From: Bacteroidota bacterium
Lineage (GTDB): Bacteria > Bacteroidota > Bacteroidia > Bacteroidales > JAAUTT01
Direction: 5' to 3'
Assembly: GCA_030706405.1 (NCBI GenBank)
Contig: JAUZOO010000014.1
Span: forward strand, 1-64,000
Length of the DNA: 64,000 nucleotides
Position 1 is the stretch's first letter. Each line of letters opens with the position of its first letter. A program made the position numbers and the translations under genes. Of the stretch, positions 35,471 to 44,713 are shown piece by piece. The notes under the pieces were generated by a model, which worked only from the letters and a program-made list of their open reading frames with translations, was not told where the DNA came from and ran no database searches.

Positions 35471-35902
35471 ATGAAAACCACCACCTACCTCATATTCAAT
35501 ATCCTTATTGCCGGAATTATCCTGGTGGTTTTTGCGATTTCCGGTATTCATCGTCCCGATGAAAGTAAAATCAATAAAAAGTGTATTCACGAAGAATTGC
35601 TGGGAGGGAAATGCCCGGTTTGCGGTATGCCCGACGGTTTCTCGGCGATTATGAGGGGCGATTTCGCGAAAGCTTCCACGTTTCAAAAAAACAGTAACGA
35701 TATTTTTCTGTTCTTTTTCTCCATGTTGTTGTTAAGGTTGCTATTGGTTTGGGCAATCCTCAAAACGGACTGGTCTGTTAACAAATTGATAAACCTGGAT
35801 ATTACCCTTTCGTTCATCGTTTTTATTTTCTTTTTTAAAAACCTGGCGCTACAATCTATTTACGTCTTTTACAAGATGCTGATAACCGGCAATGTTGTGT
35901 AG
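35471..35902 (+). CDS. DUF2752-like membrane protein
   Basis: The protein has 143 residues with an N-terminal membrane helix, then the motif GGKCPVCGMPDGFSAIMRGDF, and two more hydrophobic helices. The Cys-Pro-x-Cys-Gly motif followed by a Gly-Asp-Phe is the DUF2752 signature. The function of that family is unknown. Its stop abuts the convergent GH51 gene without a gap. Confidence 0.7.
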   Translation: MKTTTYLIFNILIAGIILVVFAISGIHRPDESKINKKCIHEELLGGKCPVCGMPDGFSAIMRGDFAKASTFQKNSNDIFLFFFSMLLLRLLLVWAILKTDWSVNKLINLDITLSFIVFIFFFKNLALQSIYVFYKMLITGNVV

Positions 35903-38278
35903 TTATCTTGCTTTAATAATGACTACGCCTGCAGAAAGCGGCTGCATGGTAAAATGAAGCTCTCTTCCGCTGGTTTTTACTTCTCCCCGTTGAGATTTTA
36001 TTTTTTTAGGTTCATCGATTGAGTTTCGGGCAGAAAGGTCGCCCGGGGCAAATTCCTTCATGGTGATTTTATCCGGCTCAAAGCCCGGGGCTATGGTAAT
36101 TTTTACAGCAATAGATGCCGTTGATGGGTTTACGGCTTTAAGATAAATGGTTTTGCCATCGGCAGAGCGTGTGGTGTTGATGTTAATTGCAGACGAATCG
36201 CCCGATAGCTCGACGAGGTTGGGGGCAAAATTGTCGTGCCACAGTTTAAGAACGATGTAGTTGGGTGCACCAAACCATTTCTCCTGATCGAAATTTATAA
36301 GTGCATTGTCCCATGCCGGTGCCAAAACATGCCGCATCAGTAATGCCGGCGAAGCCATAGAAACGATGTTGCCACACCGCTCAAAAGTATTGAGTACGCC
36401 GCCGCAATACAAACCTGTTTTCCATTCGGTGCTCTGCGCATTCCATTCGGATATGAATATTTTAACATCCGGGTTTGATGACGATTTAATCAATTGTTCG
36501 GTTTCCCGGATGAATTTTTCGAAATCGGCAGGGCCCTGGGCAAAGCGCTTGGAATTCTCGAAATGATGCAGACTGATATAATCGATAATGGTAGCGGTTT
36601 TAGCAAGAAGAGAACGAGTCCATTCGAGACCGATACCTTCGTGTCCCAGTCCGCCACTTCCGCAACCAATAATTTTGACTGATGGATCTGTTTTTTTCAT
36701 TTGGGGAATTAACTTCTGAAGAATTTCGGAGTATTTATCTACTCCTATTCTCCATCCGTCGTCATTTATCTCCCAATATTTTACGTTATAAGGCTCCGGA
36801 TGACCGTTTTGTTCCCGCACTTTACCCCAAGTTGAGGTTGCAGGGCCATTGCAATACTCGATGAATTCGCAGATTGAGCGTATTGCTTCGGGAGAGCCAT
36901 CGGCAATATTAACCGGGATTACAGGATCTGCCTCAACTTTTCGACACAAGGTCATAAATTCGTCTACACCCAAACTCAGCGGATCGACTTCATCCCATCC
37001 TATTTTGCTAATCCGTTTGGTCTGTGGGCCTATGGCGTTTTTCCAGTTATAATCCGAGAGGAATGCGCCGCCGGGCCAGCGTATAATTTTAGGCTGAAGG
37101 TTGGATATGGCTTTAAGCAGATCGGGACGAAATCCCCCGTTGGCTTCGGCCGATTGAGGCATCAAACTTACCTGGTCGAGCCAGACTGTGGCTTTCCCTT
37201 TTACGGCGATCTGAAGCGTGGCGTTGGCTAAGTTGCTGGCAGGGTTAAATTGAAGCGGGTATTCAGTCCATTCATCTTTAGGAGGTGCCAGCTTTTTTTC
37301 TTCCAGAACTTTATGCCCGTCAAGCAAACGGACGATGATCCCGTTTGGGGCATCGCCTCGGGCCCGGAAAGAGCCGTTGCAAACGTCATTCCTGCGAATA
37401 CATAAATTATTCTGGCTGATGCTTGTTTCCTGTGTCTTGTTTACAATTTTAAGGCTACGGTTGCTATTGAAGGGCTGCGCATTATCGGACGAAACCTGTC
37501 CGTAACCATTGATTACCCAATGGCGGGCCGGAGAAGGAAGTGCGTTGAAAAGTGTTTTCCCGGTAAGGGAGGTTACCTTGAGATTCCGAAACTGCGCCCT
37601 GGCATTCCGGGCTCCCATACTGACCCATCCGCCAAGCGGCCCGGTGGTGTTGGTAAAATCGATGGTGAGACTGTCGTTTAACCAGGCTTGTATATGTTTT
37701 CCCTGGCAACGAACTTTGATTTTGTACCAGCATCCGGTTTCGATATTCCCGGAAACTGTTTTTACGGTTTGGGCTTCCTGTTTCTGGAGCTGCCGGTTAA
37801 AAAAAGTACATTCCAGATCGTAGCGGTGATTGCCGCCAGCCCCCATTACTAGCGTATAGCCATCGCGTTCAACCCGCGGTCCGAAATTAGGACCATTGGA
37901 GCTTCTTACGCCAACCAGAAAGCCGTCTTTCCCGGCTGTTTTGCGGGCCTCGAGCGAAAATTCGTAATCGCGCCACGAACCATCGCCTATAATCATGCGG
38001 GTTTCGCGGTTAACCGGGGCCGATTCGATGTAACCGTCTTTTATAACCCAGTTATCGTTTGAGAGTGTTTCTTCAAAACTTCGGTTCCAGATCATGTCGC
38101 CCCAGAGGCCGCCGTTACTCGAATGGTAAATATGTTCAAGGTATTGTCCATAGATCCTTTCGTCGATTTGCCCAATTGTCTTCTCAGGGTAAAGGGTTAA
38201 TGAAACGTGTTTTTCCTGGGCTGAAATAGCGACAGATAGTAGCCATAAAGCAACCAACAGTATATTTATTTTTTTCAT
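35903..38278 (-). CDS. GH51-family alpha-L-arabinofuranosidase with jelly-roll insert
   Basis: The protein has 791 residues with a signal peptide ending LLSVAISAQ. Near the N-terminus IGQIDERIYGQYLEHIYHSSNGG is the GH51 opening. An inserted LamG/concanavalin-like region follows (about residues 80-240), then a carbohydrate-binding-like part (about 250-370), then the TIM barrel with WPGGAFLSDYNWKNAIGP. The nucleophile is in KIFISEWNAQSTEW (about 36446). The acid/base site usually reads WEIxNE; here it is KYWEINDDGW, with Asp at the expected Glu (about 36758-36760). The C-terminal beta domain is present. Likely a periplasmic or surface arabinosidase. Confidence 0.85.
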   Translation of the reverse strand: MKKINILLVALWLLSVAISAQEKHVSLTLYPEKTIGQIDERIYGQYLEHIYHSSNGGLWGDMIWNRSFEETLSNDNWVIKDGYIESAPVNRETRMIIGDGSWRDYEFSLEARKTAGKDGFLVGVRSSNGPNFGPRVERDGYTLVMGAGGNHRYDLECTFFNRQLQKQEAQTVKTVSGNIETGCWYKIKVRCQGKHIQAWLNDSLTIDFTNTTGPLGGWVSMGARNARAQFRNLKVTSLTGKTLFNALPSPARHWVINGYGQVSSDNAQPFNSNRSLKIVNKTQETSISQNNLCIRRNDVCNGSFRARGDAPNGIIVRLLDGHKVLEEKKLAPPKDEWTEYPLQFNPASNLANATLQIAVKGKATVWLDQVSLMPQSAEANGGFRPDLLKAISNLQPKIIRWPGGAFLSDYNWKNAIGPQTKRISKIGWDEVDPLSLGVDEFMTLCRKVEADPVIPVNIADGSPEAIRSICEFIEYCNGPATSTWGKVREQNGHPEPYNVKYWEINDDGWRIGVDKYSEILQKLIPQMKKTDPSVKIIGCGSGGLGHEGIGLEWTRSLLAKTATIIDYISLHHFENSKRFAQGPADFEKFIRETEQLIKSSSNPDVKIFISEWNAQSTEWKTGLYCGGVLNTFERCGNIVSMASPALLMRHVLAPAWDNALINFDQEKWFGAPNYIVLKLWHDNFAPNLVELSGDSSAININTTRSADGKTIYLKAVNPSTASIAVKITIAPGFEPDKITMKEFAPGDLSARNSIDEPKKIKSQRGEVKTSGRELHFTMQPLSAGVVIIKAR

Positions 38279-38460
38279 TTCACTCCTGTAATGATTATGA
38301 TGCAGTGTAGTCCGAAAAATAGTACAAAGGATTTAAGTATGCACAAAAACTATACCTCTTTTCTGTTTATTCCGGGGTTTATTCAAAATTGGTATTTTGA
38401 TTTTTTTTTATTAAGTTTAATTGTCAATACATTAGAAGTTCTAACCTAAAACAGATAATC

Positions 38461-38877
38461 ATGAGTATCATGAAAGAGTTCAAAGAATTTGCCATGCGTG
38501 GCAATATGATCGATTTGGCAGTAGGTATTGTCATTGGGTCGGCATTTGGAAAGATTGTTACCTCGTTGGTAACCGACATTATTATGCCTCCGATTGGTCT
38601 TTTGATTGGTGGCGTTAATTTCTCCGACATTAAAATAGTGCTCAAGGAGGCCATTGTCAATTCGGCAGGCAAAGTAACCACTGCTGCTGTATCGATAAAT
38701 TTTGGAAATTTTATTCAGATTATTTTTGACTTCTTGATTGTGGCTTTTGCTGTATTTTTATTCATTAAAGCGTTAAACAAGATTCAACGAAAAGATAAAG
38801 AAACTCCTGCTCCTGCAGCCCCTACCAAGCAAGAAGAACTGCTTTCTGAAATTCGGGATTTGCTAAAAATGAAATAA
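38461..38877 (+). CDS. mscL: Large-conductance mechanosensitive channel
   Basis: The protein has 138 residues. [20 protein letters not shown] is the conserved start of MscL with the first membrane helix; the second is [19 protein letters not shown]; the C-terminal helix [12 protein letters not shown] closes it. It opens at high membrane tension to protect against osmotic downshock. Single gene on the plus strand, followed 28 bases later by a membrane protein of unknown function. Confidence 0.96.
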   Translation: MSIMKEFKEFAMRGNMIDLAVGIVIGSAFGKIVTSLVTDIIMPPIGLLIGGVNFSDIKIVLKEAIVNSAGKVTTAAVSINFGNFIQIIFDFLIVAFAVFLFIKALNKIQRKDKETPAPAAPTKQEELLSEIRDLLKMK

Positions 38878-38905
38878 AACTTTTGATCTTAACCTCCTTC
38901 TCCTT

Positions 38906-39562
38906 ATGCCTGTTATTAACATTAAAACGTTGTTTACGAAAGCTTCGTTAGTCACCTTGATTAAGATTTTTTTACCGGGAATATTGGTTTTGGGAATTGG
39001 GGCGATATGCCACCTGATATATAAAATTCCGTTTAGTGTTTACTCGCGCGACCCTATTCAGGTTTTGGAAGGAAAACCATACGTCGGGATTATTTCAAGC
39101 ATCGGGATATTGCTATGGAGTGCCACAGCTTCGATTATCTATTTTTCGGCACTATTGATAGCTAAACAGCATAAATCGAAGCAATTGTTAGGCTTTCTTC
39201 TTTATGCAGGGATTTTTACAACCCTGCTTTTGTTCGACGATCTATTCCTTTTTCACGATGTAATTTTTCCTGATTATCTGAAGGTCAATGAAAATTTTTT
39301 TTACATTCCGTACGGTATCATTTTGCTGATATTCATCATTCAGTACCGAAAGCTGTTACTCGAAACGGATTATATTCTGCTTTTACTGGCATTTGGTTTT
39401 TTCATTGGCTCCGCGGGAACCGACCAGTTTATTGAATATGTCTGCAATATACCGGGTGAATATATTTTGGAGGATGGATTTAAATTACTTGGGATCATTA
39501 GCTGGTTCGCATTTTTTAGCAGAACCTGTTACCGGTACGTTAAAATTAAAGATTTTGATTAG
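38906..39562 (+). CDS. Multi-pass membrane protein of unknown function
   Basis: The protein has 218 residues with about six hydrophobic segments. Two polar motifs sit at membrane edges: LLLFDDLFLFHDVIFPDYL and GEYILEDGFKLLGIISW. The paired Asp, His and Glu-Asp could form a metal or active site, as in membrane hydrolases, but I cannot name a family. Downstream of mscL on the same strand with a short gap, so possibly co-transcribed. Confidence 0.65.
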   Translation: MPVINIKTLFTKASLVTLIKIFLPGILVLGIGAICHLIYKIPFSVYSRDPIQVLEGKPYVGIISSIGILLWSATASIIYFSALLIAKQHKSKQLLGFLLYAGIFTTLLLFDDLFLFHDVIFPDYLKVNENFFYIPYGIILLIFIIQYRKLLLETDYILLLLAFGFFIGSAGTDQFIEYVCNIPGEYILEDGFKLLGIISWFAFFSRTCYRYVKIKDFD

Positions 39563-39752
39563 TTGACATTTGTGCGGGGGAGGGAGAGCTTTTTCGGGAT
39601 TATATTTTATAAAGAAATTTGTTGTTTTGGTACGTGTTTTGTCTATTTTTAGCCTTACAATTTAAAAACTAAAAGTTGATAGGGAATATTTTGGACTTCT
39701 GACGATCAACTTCTTGAAACTGACATTAGCGAAACTTAACAACAAAAACCCG

Positions 39753-42221
39753 ATGAAAATTTCAACCTTTTCACTTTTGGTACTTGTTTTATGCTTGTTC
39801 TCAGGGGTAAACGCACAAACCAAAAAAGCGCAGGACGACAGTAAATCGTCCTCAACAACCAAAAAGGTAACCCTCCCGTTTGAAAAAGTTTACCTTCATC
39901 TCGATCGGCCAAGTTATGTGGCGGGCGAGGACATTTGGTTTAAAGCTTATCTGATAGACGCCACCAACTCAACCCTGTTCGACAACAGTAACCTGCTGTA
40001 TGTCGAATTAATTTCGCCTGATTCAAAAATCGTTCAGCGCGATCAGGTGCGTCTTTCCAAAGGTACTGGTAACGGCGATTTCCACCTTAAAGACTCGATT
40101 GCTGCCGGACGATATCAAATTAGGGCTTATACCAACTGGATGCGCAATTTTGGCGAGACATTTATCTTTAAAAAGGAGATACAGGTAGAGAGTTTTATAG
40201 CTCAGGCTAAAGCTGATGTAAAGACTAAACCTGCTGCAAAACAAAATCCTGCCACTACAGCAAGGGAGAATAAAGTGGATGTGCAGTTTTTTCCTGAGTC
40301 TGGTTCTCTTATCGAGAATGTCTATTCCAATGTTGCATTTAAGGCTATAGATCAGGATGGCAAAGGCAGTCAGGTATCCGGCATAATCCTTTCCTCATCG
40401 GGCGATACGGTAAGTGCATTTACCAGTGCTCATTTGGGAATGGGGAGTTTTAACATGTTACCTAAGCCGGGACTAACTTATTATGCCGAAGGAAAATCCT
40501 CTCAGGGTTTGGCTTTTAAACTTCAGTTGCCTGTTGCATTAAAAACCGGCTATAATTTTAAAGTGTTCAGTTCGGATAACGGTAATTTAAAAATAACCAT
40601 TCGTACCAATCAGGAAACAATGAACCTTCGTCCCGAAGAAGAACTTTTAGTTGTAGGGACAGCCCATAGTTCGCTATGTGCATCGGCATCTTTAAAGATG
40701 AAAAACCTCTTGGTGAATGTTTTTATCCCTAAAAAGGATTTCCCGGAAGGTATAACCATGCTCACTTTATACGATAAGAATTATAAACCTTACGGACAAA
40801 GGCTTGTATTTGTTCAGCAGGATAACCATCTTAAAGTATCGCTTACTTCGGACAAGCCGGCGTATGCACCTCGCGAAAAGGTGACCCTCAACCTTTCGGT
40901 AAAGGATTCGGCTAATAATCCTGTTGCAGCAAATTTATCGCTTGCAGCAGTTGATGCGTCAATTATTCGTGACACAACCAAGTATGCTTCGTCTATAGGT
41001 TCCTATTTTCTGTTGGAATCTGAGATCCGAGGTAATATTGAACATCCTGGTTATTATTTCGATAAAAATAATCCAGACAGGTTAAAAGCTCTCGACTTAC
41101 TCATGCAGACTCAGGGATGGCGCGATTTTCTGTGGAAATACCTTGCCGACACCACCATTAAACTGAATTATGATATTGAGAAGGGAATTGTAGTTTCTGG
41201 AAAACTTCGTAAACTTTTTATTAATAAACCCCTGCCAAATGCCAATATTTCACTGGGGCTCTTTGGCGATTCGCCGTTAATAGCAATAGCCCAAACCGAT
41301 TCCACCGGCCGGTTTGCTTTTGGAGGCTTAGACTTTACCGGACAACGAACCATGGTTTTAACAGCTACCAATAAAGAGCACAATACCAAAGGTTGGCTTC
41401 AGCTCGATTCTTTGAGACAAGCCCCTGTTCCTGTTAATTTCCATTGGATGGAAACGCCCAAGGTGAAAGCCGAAGAAATTGCCTTTAAACAGGAAGCCGA
41501 ATTGAGAAACAACATCATGAAAAAGTATAAGCTGACCGATACTATTCAATTAAACGAGGTTGTTGTAAAAGCCCGTAAGACTGCAACCGAAGCTAAAGAC
41601 GACGGTCATTTTCGCATGTATGGAAATCCTGATTTTTCATTGCAGGTAACCGACGAAAATTCGGGGTATAGCGATATTTTTCAATTATTACAAGGTCGCG
41701 TAGCGGGTTTAATGATTTCGGGTGCTTATCCTAACCTTTCTTTTTCTATGCGGGGAGGCCACGGTACTCCTTTGTTTTTGCTCGATGGGGTTGAAGTGGA
41801 TATCGATATGATAGGCTCTCTTCCGGTTGCTGATGTTGATAAAATTGAAGTGCTAAAAGATATTAGCAATTTGGCAATGTTTGGCTTTCGTGGAGGTAAT
41901 GGTGTTATCAGCGTTTTTACCAAACGTGGATATGTTGCCGGGGCAAAACCGGTGTTCCATTCGGTTAATACCAAACTCAACGGATTTTACCAGGCACGCG
42001 TTTTTTATTCTCCCCGGTACGATGTTCCTTCTGACGAAGCTTCGAAACCCGATTTGCGCTCTACTATCTTCTGGGCTCCAAACATTAATACCGATGCCAA
42101 CGGCAATGGGACGGTAACATTTTTTAATGGCGACAAACAAGCCCCTGTTTCTATAAAGGCCGAAGGGGTTTCTCAAAATGGCGATTTGTTAACTGTAAAG
42201 TCTTCGTATATTGTAAAATAA
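39753..42221 (+). CDS. MG2-domain protein with TonB-plug domain and no barrel
   Basis: The protein has 822 residues from the ATG at 39753, which begins a signal peptide (FSLLVLVLCLFSGVNAQ). The first part has FEKVYLHLDRPSYVAGEDIW, typical of Bacteroidota MG2/macroglobulin-like proteins, then several Ig-like segments and a carboxypeptidase-type regulatory repeat (about residues 500-560). Near the C-terminus DTIQLNEVVVKARK, IFQLLQGRVAGLMISG and DKIEVLKDISNLAMFGFRGG form a TonB-receptor plug. No 22-strand barrel follows, only about 90 residues. Probably exported, perhaps a partner of surface uptake or protease-inhibitor-like proteins; function unknown. Confidence 0.75.
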   Translation: MKISTFSLLVLVLCLFSGVNAQTKKAQDDSKSSSTTKKVTLPFEKVYLHLDRPSYVAGEDIWFKAYLIDATNSTLFDNSNLLYVELISPDSKIVQRDQVRLSKGTGNGDFHLKDSIAAGRYQIRAYTNWMRNFGETFIFKKEIQVESFIAQAKADVKTKPAAKQNPATTARENKVDVQFFPESGSLIENVYSNVAFKAIDQDGKGSQVSGIILSSSGDTVSAFTSAHLGMGSFNMLPKPGLTYYAEGKSSQGLAFKLQLPVALKTGYNFKVFSSDNGNLKITIRTNQETMNLRPEEELLVVGTAHSSLCASASLKMKNLLVNVFIPKKDFPEGITMLTLYDKNYKPYGQRLVFVQQDNHLKVSLTSDKPAYAPREKVTLNLSVKDSANNPVAANLSLAAVDASIIRDTTKYASSIGSYFLLESEIRGNIEHPGYYFDKNNPDRLKALDLLMQTQGWRDFLWKYLADTTIKLNYDIEKGIVVSGKLRKLFINKPLPNANISLGLFGDSPLIAIAQTDSTGRFAFGGLDFTGQRTMVLTATNKEHNTKGWLQLDSLRQAPVPVNFHWMETPKVKAEEIAFKQEAELRNNIMKKYKLTDTIQLNEVVVKARKTATEAKDDGHFRMYGNPDFSLQVTDENSGYSDIFQLLQGRVAGLMISGAYPNLSFSMRGGHGTPLFLLDGVEVDIDMIGSLPVADVDKIEVLKDISNLAMFGFRGGNGVISVFTKRGYVAGAKPVFHSVNTKLNGFYQARVFYSPRYDVPSDEASKPDLRSTIFWAPNINTDANGNGTVTFFNGDKQAPVSIKAEGVSQNGDLLTVKSSYIVK

Positions 42222-42243
42222 GATAAGTTCAGATTACGAGAAT

Positions 42244-42280
42244 GAAAGTCCGGATAGGTAACTGTCCGGACTTTTTGTTT
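42244..42280 (+). terminator. Terminator of the MG2/plug gene
   Basis: AAAGTCCGGA / TCCGGACTTT stem with ten-base loop, then TTGTTT. Confidence 0.85.
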
Positions 42281-42325
42281 AATCTTTTGCCCACGTTTTT
42301 GCTAAGCAATATATTTGATCTGTTA

Positions 42326-42359
42326 TTGGAATAACATAAGGTAAAATGCGTTACATTTG
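42326..42359 (+). promoter_or_regulatory. Candidate promoter of mutA
   Basis: TTG at 42326 and TACATTTG at 42352 match the Bacteroidota -33/-7 pattern with 23 bases between them; the mutA start is 27 bases downstream. AAAAGGT gives a ribosome-binding-like site. Confidence 0.5.
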
Positions 42360-42386
42360 CGTTTTAATTTTTTAAAAGGTCAAATT

Positions 42387-44255
42387 ATGTCGGATGATAA
42401 TAAAAAATTGTTTAATGAATTTCCGCCGGTAACCACCGCGGAATGGGAGGCAAAGATTACTGCCGACCTTAAAGGGGCCGACTACGATAAGAAACTGGTA
42501 TGGAAAACCAACGAAGGTTTTGCCGTGCGCCCGTACTATCGTGCCGAAAACCTCGAATCGTTGGGTTATCTCAAACAGCTTCCGGGCCAGTTCCCGTTTG
42601 TTCGTGGTAGCAAAGTTGATACTAACGAATGGTATGTTCGTCAGGATATCGACGTGAAGGATGTTGCCGAAGCCAACAAAAAGGCTCTCGACGTACTCAA
42701 CAAAGGTGTTACTTCGCTTGGTTTCTGCATCAGCCACAAGGTTGAAATCAATGCAGCCAACATCGAAGCGCTGTTGAAAAACATCTGCCTGAGTGCTGTT
42801 GAAATCAACTTTGTATGTGGCAAGCGTTCGGTTGAACTCGTTCCCGTGTTTGTTGACTACGTTAAAAAAAGTGGTTACAAAGCCGAAGAAATCATTGGTT
42901 CGGTAAACCTCGACAACGTTGGGCACCTCGTTAAACGTGGTTCTTTCTGCTTTGGCGATAATGCTACCGCCCTTACTAAAGTTAAAGGTGCAGTTGAGCA
43001 GCTCAAAGCGATTCCTAATTTTAAAGCCATCACCGTTCACGGTTCATATTTCACCAACGCCGGTGCAACCATCGTTCAGAGCCTTGCATTCTCGCTGGCT
43101 ATGGGCGCCGACTATATGACCTGGTTAACTGAAGCCGGAGTTTCTGCCGCCGATGTTGCTTCTAAACTCAAATTCAACTTTGCGGTATCGTCCAACTACT
43201 TCATGGAAATTGCAAAATTCCGTGCAGCTCGTTTACTCTGGGCTAAGATTGCCGAAAGCTACGATGCTAATGTTAAAGCTGTGATGAATATCCATGCTGA
43301 AACAGCTAAGTTCAACATGGCAGCTTACGACCCGCATACTAACCTTCTCCGTTCTACCACCGAAGCTATGTCGGCTGCCATCGGAAGTGTAGATTCTATG
43401 ACTGTTGTGCCTTTCGATGTTACTTTCGAAAATCAAACCGATTTTGCTGAACGTATCGCCCGTAACCAACAAATCATTCTTCAGGAAGAATCGTATTTCA
43501 ATAAAATCGTTGACCCATCGGCTGGTTCGTACTATATCGAAACCCTTACCGATTCTATCGCTACCGAAGCCTGGAAATTATTCTTAGACATTCAGTCGAA
43601 AGGTGGTTTCGTTAAAGCTTTCGAAGCTGGTGAAATCCAAAGCCAGGTGAAAGACGCTGCTGCAAAACGCGAAAAAGCCATTGCAACCCGTCGCGAAAGC
43701 CTTTTGGGTGTTAACCAGTTCCCGAACTTCAACGAAGTAATCAACAAAGACATCGTTGACGCAACTTATGGTTGCTGCAAATGTTCTTCGGAAGAAAAAC
43801 AGGTTGCCGAACCGCTTCGTATGTTCCGTGGTGCCGAAGCTTTCGAAGCTTTGCGTCAGGCTACCGATAAGAGCGGCCGTCGTCCGAAAGTGTTCATGCT
43901 TACCATTGGCGCTGTTGCCATGCGTAAAGCCCGTGCAGGTTTCGCTTGTAACTTCTTTGCTTGTGCAGGTTTCGAAGTTGTTGACAACAACGGTTTCAAA
44001 ACTGCCGAAGAAGGTGTTAAAGCCGCTCTCGAAGCTAAAGCCGACATCGTGGTTATCTGCTCCAGCGATGATGAATATGTTACTTTCGCTCCCGAAGCTT
44101 TCGAAGCCCTCGGCGGAAAAGCCATCTTCGTGGTTGCCGGTGCTCCTGCCTGCCAGGCCGAACTCGAAGCTAAAGGAATCAAGAATTTCATTAGCGTAAA
44201 ATCTAATGTTCTTGAAACATTGAAGGGATACCAAAAAGAATTAAAGATTAATTAA
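42387..44255 (+). CDS. mutA: Methylmalonyl-CoA mutase small subunit
   Basis: The protein has 622 residues from the ATG at 42387. The TIM-barrel half shows the mutase pattern (ITVHGSYFTNAGATIVQSLA, SSNYFMEIAKFRAARLLW, FNMAAYDPHTNLLRSTTEA, IVDPSAGSYYIE). The C-terminal B12-like domain lacks the DxHxxG cobalamin motif, as expected for the non-catalytic subunit. With MutB it isomerises succinyl-CoA and R-methylmalonyl-CoA in propionate metabolism. Strong codon bias suggests high expression. The stop TAA is also the first three bases of the inserted element's left end. Confidence 0.93.
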   Translation: MSDDNKKLFNEFPPVTTAEWEAKITADLKGADYDKKLVWKTNEGFAVRPYYRAENLESLGYLKQLPGQFPFVRGSKVDTNEWYVRQDIDVKDVAEANKKALDVLNKGVTSLGFCISHKVEINAANIEALLKNICLSAVEINFVCGKRSVELVPVFVDYVKKSGYKAEEIIGSVNLDNVGHLVKRGSFCFGDNATALTKVKGAVEQLKAIPNFKAITVHGSYFTNAGATIVQSLAFSLAMGADYMTWLTEAGVSAADVASKLKFNFAVSSNYFMEIAKFRAARLLWAKIAESYDANVKAVMNIHAETAKFNMAAYDPHTNLLRSTTEAMSAAIGSVDSMTVVPFDVTFENQTDFAERIARNQQIILQEESYFNKIVDPSAGSYYIETLTDSIATEAWKLFLDIQSKGGFVKAFEAGEIQSQVKDAAAKREKAIATRRESLLGVNQFPNFNEVINKDIVDATYGCCKCSSEEKQVAEPLRMFRGAEAFEALRQATDKSGRRPKVFMLTIGAVAMRKARAGFACNFFACAGFEVVDNNGFKTAEEGVKAALEAKADIVVICSSDDEYVTFAPEAFEALGGKAIFVVAGAPACQAELEAKGIKNFISVKSNVLETLKGYQKELKIN

Positions 44256-44700
44256 ACGCTAAGGCGCAAAGACGCGATGTTAAAAACGCAAGATGAATAT
44301 GAACAAGTTGGTAAGCTGATTCTAAATTCATGTTTTGAAGTTCATAAAGAGCTTGGGGCAGGATTGTTAGAATCTGTTTATGAGTGTTGTTTAATAGACG
44401 AATTGCGGTCGCGTAACTTAAACGTCAAAAATCAGGTAAAACTTCCGGTAGTTTATAAAGGAAGAACTCTTGAAAAAGAATTTATTATCGATTTATTAAT
44501 TGAAGATGCCATTATTGTTGAATTGAAATCAGTAGAAGAATTGATGCCGGTTCATGAAGTTCAGTTAGTTACTTACATGAAATTGGCAGATAAACGACAG
44601 GGTTTTCTTATCAATTTTAATGTAAGTCTGATGAAAGAAGGTATTCGCCGAAAGGTAAATAACTATTATTTCTCATAGCGTCTTAGCGACTTTGCGTTCA
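44253..44700 (+). mobile_element. 448-bp element with 27-bp imperfect inverted ends carrying a GxxExxY gene
   Basis: The left end (44253-44279) and the right end (44674-44700) are inverted repeats: 22 of 27 positions match by my count, sharing AACGC...CGC...AAGACGC.ATG. The left repeat starts on the mutA stop codon and ends on the ATG of the inner gene; the right repeat begins just before its stop codon. The ends resemble the solo palindrome at 18710-18767. No transposase is present, so it would be non-autonomous. The mobile nature is inference. Confidence 0.65.
44277..44678 (+). CDS. GxxExxY protein, PD-(D/E)XK nuclease-like
   Basis: The protein has 133 residues. The name-giving motif is GLLESVYECCL, and the core FIIDLLIEDAIIVELKSVEEL has the Asp and Glu-x-Lys of the PD-(D/E)XK nuclease fold. 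Then comes VQLVTYMKLADKRQGFLINF. The family is common in Bacteroidota and found in many other phyla, often as a stand-alone gene; no biochemical role is established. It splits the mutA-mutB operon. Its start and stop codons lie at the inner edges of inverted repeats. The gene is AT-richer and less codon-biased than mutA and mutB. Confidence 0.9.
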   Translation: MLKTQDEYEQVGKLILNSCFEVHKELGAGLLESVYECCLIDELRSRNLNVKNQVKLPVVYKGRTLEKEFIIDLLIEDAIIVELKSVEELMPVHEVQLVTYMKLADKRQGFLINFNVSLMKEGIRRKVNNYYFS

Positions 44701-44713
44701 AATAAAACATAGT

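Noticed and set aside
42222-42386. Cobalamin riboswitch upstream of mutA
   Set aside because: The leader is short, holds the terminator of the previous gene and a promoter-like box, and lacks the conserved B12-box.
42372-43040. Long antisense open frames within mutA (also 43584-44234) and mutB (45191-45838)
   Set aside because: They are shadows caused by the strong codon bias of highly expressed mutase genes; they have no ribosome sites or recognisable protein features.
44253-44700. Classical insertion sequence between mutA and mutB
   Set aside because: There is no transposase gene and no target-site duplication that I can identify; only inverted ends and the GxxExxY gene are present.
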